Source of the DNA: Caldilineales bacterium
GTDB taxonomy: Bacteria; Chloroflexota; Anaerolineae; JAAEKA01
NCBI GenBank assembly: GCA_021463315.1
Contig: JAJTXO010000142.1
Location: 1 to 8,227, forward strand
Length of the DNA stretch: 8,227 bases
Direction of reading: 5' to 3'
Positions within the stretch are counted from its first letter, which is position 1. Every line of letters starts with the position of its first letter. The notes beneath the pieces were generated by a model that ran no database searches, was not told where the DNA came from, and saw nothing but the letters and a program-made list of their open reading frames with translations. Of this stretch, positions 4,889-8,227 are shown in pieces. The position numbers and the translations under genes are program-made.

Positions 4889-6232
4889 CTAGAGATACTC
4901 GTTCAGATCGGCCTTCGGCAGCGGGACGCGCTGGAAATGGTGCAGCCGCGTGCAGCCGTCGGGCTGATCCCAGAGAATGGTCGCATCCAGCCCCATCTTG
5001 GCGCTGCGCGACTTCTGGCCGGGGACATGGGTCGCCGACGGGTCCAGCGACGAAGAGGGCTGATCCGGCCACACCAGCAGATCGCGGTCGGCCTGGAAGC
5101 GGGTGGCGATGGCCCACTCCACATCGTTCGGGTCGTACAGGTCCACGTCCCTATCCACCACCACCACATGCTTGAGCGAGGGATGGCCGCGGAAGGCCGC
5201 CTCGGCCGCCAGACGGCCATCCTCCGCGTGCTGCTTGTCGATCTGCACCACGGCGTGCAGCCAGGACGTTCCGCCCGGCGTGATGTTGATATTGACGCAG
5301 CGGGCCACCTGGCTGACCGCGGCGTAGATGGTCGGCTCCTTGGGCATGCCCATCAGCAGCTTGTGCTCCAGCAGGCCCGGCAGCAGCGCGTGGTAGATCG
5401 CGTCCGGGCGGTGGGTGATGCAGTCGATCTCGATCACCGGCTGTTGGCGCACCACATCCCAGGTCTCGGTCAGGTCGACAAAGGGGCCTTCGGCCGCGGT
5501 GCGGTGGGTGATGCGCCCCTCCAGCACGAACTCGGCCTCGGCCGGCACGTACAGTGAGTTGGTCAGACACTGGACCACCGGCGTCGGCGCCAGGGCCTGG
5601 GCGATGGCCAGCTCGTCCACGCCGGGATCGGGCGCCATGCTGGCGGCCAGCAGCACGTGCAGCGGCAGGCCGATGCAGATGGCCACCGGCAGATCGCCGG
5701 ACGTCTTGCGCAGCGCGGTGTCCGTGCCGCGGCGCTCGACGATGCGCGCGGTCAGCCGGGTGCTGTCCAGCCGCAGACAGCGGTGAAAGCTGACGTTGGG
5801 GCCGCTGTCGGGATCGTTGACGATGGCGATGGCCCCGGTGGCGTAGGGGCCGGCGTCGCCGGCATAGTGGGTCAGGAAGGGGAGGCGCAGCAGATCCACC
5901 GCTGCCATCACCACCTGCTGGCAGGGCGCGTCGCTGCGATCCACCACCGGCGGCGTCTGCGGCGCGCGATAGGCCTCGGCCAGGCGAAACATCACCTGGT
6001 CCACGGGAGAGCCCAACGCCAGCGCGAAATAGCGCCGGTCGGAGCACTGGCCTGACAGCACGCGGAAGGCGCTGCCGGCCGCCTGCTCGAACAGCACCGG
6101 CCGGCCATCCAGCGCGGCGATCACCGGCGCCATCTCCAGGTAAGGATCGACCGGCCTTTGGATCGTGACCAGATCGCCGGTCTCACGGGTTTTGTCGATA
6201 AAGGTTCGCAGGTTCAAGCTTTTTCCTCTCAT
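4889..6232 (-). CDS. UbiD-family prenylated-FMN-dependent decarboxylase
   Basis: A 447-residue cytoplasmic protein in the normal UbiD size range. UbiD enzymes reversibly decarboxylate aromatic or unsaturated acids using prenylated FMN made by UbiX, which is not in the window. Visible family elements: N-terminal NLRTFIDKTRETGDLVTI at 7-24; PNVSFHR at 145-151, fitting the Asn-x4-Arg cofactor/metal and catalytic Arg site; GVDELAIAQAL at 204-214, a likely metal-ligand Glu region; EGPFVDLTETW at 248-258, where Glu248 and Asp253 occupy the catalytic acid pair (often EGPFGE in Fdc-type enzymes, D in UbiD types); THRPDAIYHALLPG at 273-286. The substrate cannot be named. ATG 6232 has AGGAG only one base away; a TTG at 6217, seven bases after AGAGGA, would give a standard-looking N-terminus (442 residues) and may be the true start. 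Confidence 0.92.
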   Translation of the reverse strand: MRGKSLNLRTFIDKTRETGDLVTIQRPVDPYLEMAPVIAALDGRPVLFEQAAGSAFRVLSGQCSDRRYFALALGSPVDQVMFRLAEAYRAPQTPPVVDRSDAPCQQVVMAAVDLLRLPFLTHYAGDAGPYATGAIAIVNDPDSGPNVSFHRCLRLDSTRLTARIVERRGTDTALRKTSGDLPVAICIGLPLHVLLAASMAPDPGVDELAIAQALAPTPVVQCLTNSLYVPAEAEFVLEGRITHRTAAEGPFVDLTETWDVVRQQPVIEIDCITHRPDAIYHALLPGLLEHKLLMGMPKEPTIYAAVSQVARCVNINITPGGTSWLHAVVQIDKQHAEDGRLAAEAAFRGHPSLKHVVVVDRDVDLYDPNDVEWAIATRFQADRDLLVWPDQPSSSLDPSATHVPGQKSRSAKMGLDATILWDQPDGCTRLHHFQRVPLPKADLNEYL

Positions 6233-6305
6233 ACTCCTGCTATCACACCAAGCTCATTGCCACAGGAATGCATGGGTATCCAGAAGGGATCTCATAGATC
6301 CTCGA

Positions 6306-6401
6306 ATTCCGGTAGATAATTACCACTTCCCCACCAAGCACGCGTTGGAGGAGTTAAGAGAAATGGGTCTTTGCCTCGTGAACATTGACGGTAGCAGTCA
6401 T
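6306..6401 (-). pseudogene. Decayed Phd/YefM-type antitoxin relic
   Basis: The minus strand from ATG 6401 (or in-frame ATG 6410) reads MTATVNVHEAKTHFS, then a TAA stop at 6354-6356, then LLQRVLGGEVVIIYRN in the same frame. This is the N-terminal layout of Phd/YefM antitoxins (VNxHEAKTxFSxLLxRVxxGEEVxIxR). The stop needs only one C-to-T change from a CAA glutamine codon. After about 6306 the similarity is lost and the usual KPVARLVP segment is missing. No toxin gene is adjacent: the ubiD-family gene begins 73 bp further on. It is a broken relic of about 32 recognisable codons plus the stop. The remaining sequence of the 6233-6459 gap shows only a 6-bp stem at 6287-6301. Confidence 0.7.
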
Positions 6402-6459
6402 GATCTGCATCTCTGCTTGCGATTGTAGACGAAGTATGGGACTAAGTCAACTAAGAGGT

Positions 6460-7950
6460 TCAGAGCAGACCTGCTACCAACCGCCAAATCTGCGCCACGA
6501 AGAAGGTCACGATGAAGCCCATGACGAGCGGCGTCAACGCGGCCACGGTGGTCCACTTGCGGCTGCCGGTTTCCTTGAAGATGGTGAAGATGGTGGTGCT
6601 GCATGGGTTGTGGATCAGGCTGAACAGCATCAGGTTAACGGCTGTCAGCAGCGTCCAGCCGCCGGCCGTGAAGAGGGTCATCAGGTCCGCGCTGCTGTCA
6701 GTCTCGAACATCACGCCCGCGCCCGCGCCCAGCCCGCTCACGCCGCTGGTCAGCACGGTCAGCATCAGGATGGTGGGGATGACGAGCTCGTTGGCCGGGA
6801 TGGCCACGATGTAGGCCACCAGGATCACGCCGTTCAGGCCCAGCAAGAGCCCCACCGGGTCGAGAAAGTTCACCAGGTATTCGGCCAGGCTGACGCCGCC
6901 GATCTGCACGTTGGAGATCAGCCAGATCACCGCGCCGGCCGGCATGGCGAAGACCACCGCTCGCCACAGCACCTTGAGCGTGCGATCGATGACCGAGGTG
7001 TAGATGGTCTGCAAGACCCGCGGCGGCCGATAGGGGGGCAGCTCCAGGCTGAAGGTGGAGACCTCCCCCTTCAGCACGCTGCGCGACAGGCCATAGGAGA
7101 CCAGGAAGCTGAGCAGCACCCCCAACACCGCCACCCCCACCACAGCCAGCGCGGAGATCAGCCCGGCCCAACGCGCCGAGGCCAGCCCGCCGATGAAGAG
7201 CGACGCGATCAGGATCTGCGTGGGCCAGCGGCCGTTGCACAGCGCGAAGTTGTTGGTGATGATGGCGATCAGCCGCTCGCGCGGGCTGTCGATGATGCGG
7301 GTCGCCACCACGCCGGCCGCGTTGCAGCCGAAGCCCATCATCATGCTCAGCGACTGCTTGCCGTGCGCGCCGGCCTTGCGGTAGAAGTTGTCCAGGTTGA
7401 ACGCCACCCGCGGCAGATAGCCGAAATCCTCCAACAGGGTGAAGAGCGGAAAGAAGATGGCCATAGGGGGCAGCATGACGCTGATCACCCAGGCCGTGGC
7501 CAGGTACATGCCATCGATCAGCAGCCCGCTCAGCCACCAGGGCAGGTGCAGCGCCGCGGCGATGCTGTGCAGCAGCGGCACGCCCTTGCCGATCAACAGA
7601 TCGGCCAGCATCTGCGAGGGGATGTTGGCGCCGGTGATGGTGATCCAAAACACCGCCGTCAGCATGGCCAGCATCAGGGGAAAGCCCCAGATGCGGCTGG
7701 TGACCAGCCGGTCGATGGTGCGATCCAGATCGAAGCGCGGCTTTTCGCCCGGCCGGGTGACCGCGCGGTCGGCGATGGCGGCCGCGTCGGTGTAGATCGC
7801 CTCCATCAGCGCCTGATGAAAATCGCCGCCGATCTGCCAGCGCAACTGCTGCGCTTCAGCCAAAATCGCGTCCACGCTGGGTGGCGCGCTGCCTGGGTCA
7901 GGTTTGTGGCCAGGCTGAACGCCCGGCGCGGGTGCAAATCCTACAGTCAT
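6460..7950 (-). CDS. FeoB-type ferrous iron transport membrane protein lacking the GTPase domain
   Basis: A 496-residue polytopic inner-membrane protein matching the C-terminal part of FeoB. The N-terminus (1-75) is Pro/Ala-rich, then a short helical segment; FDLDRTIDRLVTSRIWGFPL at 73-92 is the usual junction into the membrane domain. Gate motif 1 is GFGCNAAGVVATR at 206-218 with Cys209, then RERLIAIITNNFALCNGRWP at 224-243 with Cys238. Gate motif 2 is HNPCSTTIF at 447-455 with Cys450 and ETGSRKW at 460-466. IPANELVIP at 384-392 replaces the common AKE motif. Roughly nine to eleven hydrophobic segments are visible. The G1-G4 motifs of the GTPase are absent, so a separate G-domain protein is expected, probably upstream beyond the right edge. 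ATG 7950 is chosen because AAGGA lies eight bases upstream; ATG 7959 sits directly on that site. Confidence 0.88.
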   Translation of the reverse strand: MTVGFAPAPGVQPGHKPDPGSAPPSVDAILAEAQQLRWQIGGDFHQALMEAIYTDAAAIADRAVTRPGEKPRFDLDRTIDRLVTSRIWGFPLMLAMLTAVFWITITGANIPSQMLADLLIGKGVPLLHSIAAALHLPWWLSGLLIDGMYLATAWVISVMLPPMAIFFPLFTLLEDFGYLPRVAFNLDNFYRKAGAHGKQSLSMMMGFGCNAAGVVATRIIDSPRERLIAIITNNFALCNGRWPTQILIASLFIGGLASARWAGLISALAVVGVAVLGVLLSFLVSYGLSRSVLKGEVSTFSLELPPYRPPRVLQTIYTSVIDRTLKVLWRAVVFAMPAGAVIWLISNVQIGGVSLAEYLVNFLDPVGLLLGLNGVILVAYIVAIPANELVIPTILMLTVLTSGVSGLGAGAGVMFETDSSADLMTLFTAGGWTLLTAVNLMLFSLIHNPCSTTIFTIFKETGSRKWTTVAALTPLVMGFIVTFFVAQIWRLVAGLL

Positions 7951-7991
7951 ATCGATCATCCTTGTACTTACATGGCGCCTTGATTGCCAAA

Positions 7992-8227
7992 TCAGGCCGG
8001 TCTTTGCGAAGCACCCCGGAGTGGGCCGACCGAGCCTGCTCTCCTGCGCCCTGCTCAGGCCGGTCTTTGCGAAGCACCCCGGAGTGGGCCGACCGAGCCT
8101 GCTCTCCTACGCCCTGCTCAGGCCGGTCTCCGACCGAGCCTCGGCCTTGCTCAGGCCGGTCTCCGACCGAGCCTCGGCCCTGCTCAGGCCGGTCTCTGAC
8201 CGAGCCTGCTCTCCTGCGCCCTGCTCA
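7992..8227. repeat. Nested tandem repeat upstream of the feoB-like gene (runs off the edge)
   Basis: Units begin with TCAGGCCGGTCT at 7992, 8055, 8118, 8151, 8184 and 8225, giving lengths of 63, 63, 33, 33 and 41 bp. The two 63-bp units differ at one base (8050-region G versus A). The 33- and 41-bp forms share the head CAGGCCGGTC and the block GACCGAGCCT but lack the 25-bp insert TTTGCGAAGC...; the 33-bp form also has a different tail. GGCCGGTC and GACCGAGCC within each unit form a short imperfect palindrome. The array separates the feoB-like gene from whatever lies to its right. No gene is supported here. Confidence 0.9.

Noticed and set aside
6287..6301. Possible terminator or operator stem GGATCT-CAT-AGATCC
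   Set aside because: Only 6 bp with a 3-nt loop, no T-tract, and it lies at the decayed end of the antitoxin relic.
6165..6428. Plus-strand open frame of 87 codons across the ubiD-feoB gap
   Set aside because: Overlaps the ubiD-family start and the antitoxin relic in antisense; no ribosome site or known domain.
6444..6459. CTAAGAGG near the feoB-like stop resembling an end of the MITE at 4269-4423
   Set aside because: The match is only eight bases and no partner arm is found nearby, so chance is likely.
6385..7983. 532-codon plus-strand open frame opposite the feoB-like gene
   Set aside because: Its product is His/Gln/Arg/Asp-rich with no recognisable domain, while the minus strand encodes a clear membrane protein with FeoB motifs.
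7984..8199. Plus-strand open frame of 71 codons with QAGLCEAPRSGP-type repeats
   Set aside because: It is just the tandem repeat translated; the frame survives because 63 and 33 are multiples of three, the 41-bp unit breaks it, and no ribosome site is present.
7992..8227. CRISPR array
   Set aside because: Units are directly joined variants of one another, with no constant repeat separated by unique spacers of similar length.

Overview
The window looks like a piece of a GC-rich bacterial chromosome. Chloroflexota is my best guess. The basis is gene style (a THUMP-like-family methyltransferase, a CYP51-like P450 beside an SDR, a separate FeoB membrane part, small ribbon-helix-helix/aspartic-protease pairs) and the density of short dispersed and palindromic repeats. 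The guess is inference; no rRNA, tRNA or marker gene is present to prove it.

Layout. (1) 1-1154, minus strand: a TetR-type regulator overlaps a SAM-dependent methyltransferase gene that runs off the left edge. The methyltransferase reading frame passes straight into a dispersed palindromic repeat at 1-75, just after its SAM-binding region. (2) 1155-1414: a divergent control region with palindromes suited to a TetR operator, then a dispersed inverted repeat in the leader of the next operon. (3) 1415-3768, plus strand: a two-gene operon of a CYP51-like cytochrome P450 and a membrane-anchored short-chain dehydrogenase, followed by a perfect 10-bp hairpin. The divergent TetR is the obvious candidate regulator of this oxidation/reduction pair. 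(4) 3877-4792, minus strand: a ribbon-helix-helix protein and a retropepsin-like aspartic protease, apparently one two-gene cassette now split by a MITE-like inverted-repeat element of about 155 bp. (5) 4889-6232, minus: a UbiD-family (prenylated-FMN) decarboxylase. (6) 6233-6459: an intergenic stretch holding a decayed Phd/YefM antitoxin relic with an internal stop. (7) 6460-7950, minus: an FeoB-type iron-transport membrane protein that lacks the GTPase domain; that domain would be expected as a separate gene beyond the right edge. (8) 7992-8227: a nested tandem repeat (units of 63, 63, 33, 33 and 41 bp) continuing past the edge.

Themes. The genes belong to ordinary accessory metabolism (small-molecule oxidation, decarboxylation, iron uptake). 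Much of the unusual content is in how repeats touch genes: one enters a methyltransferase frame, one sits in the P450 leader, one separates the two halves of a regulator/protease cassette, and one lies in front of the split FeoB. The least understood possible system is the RHH/aspartic-protease pair, which reads like a DNA-binding partner plus protease module of unknown job.
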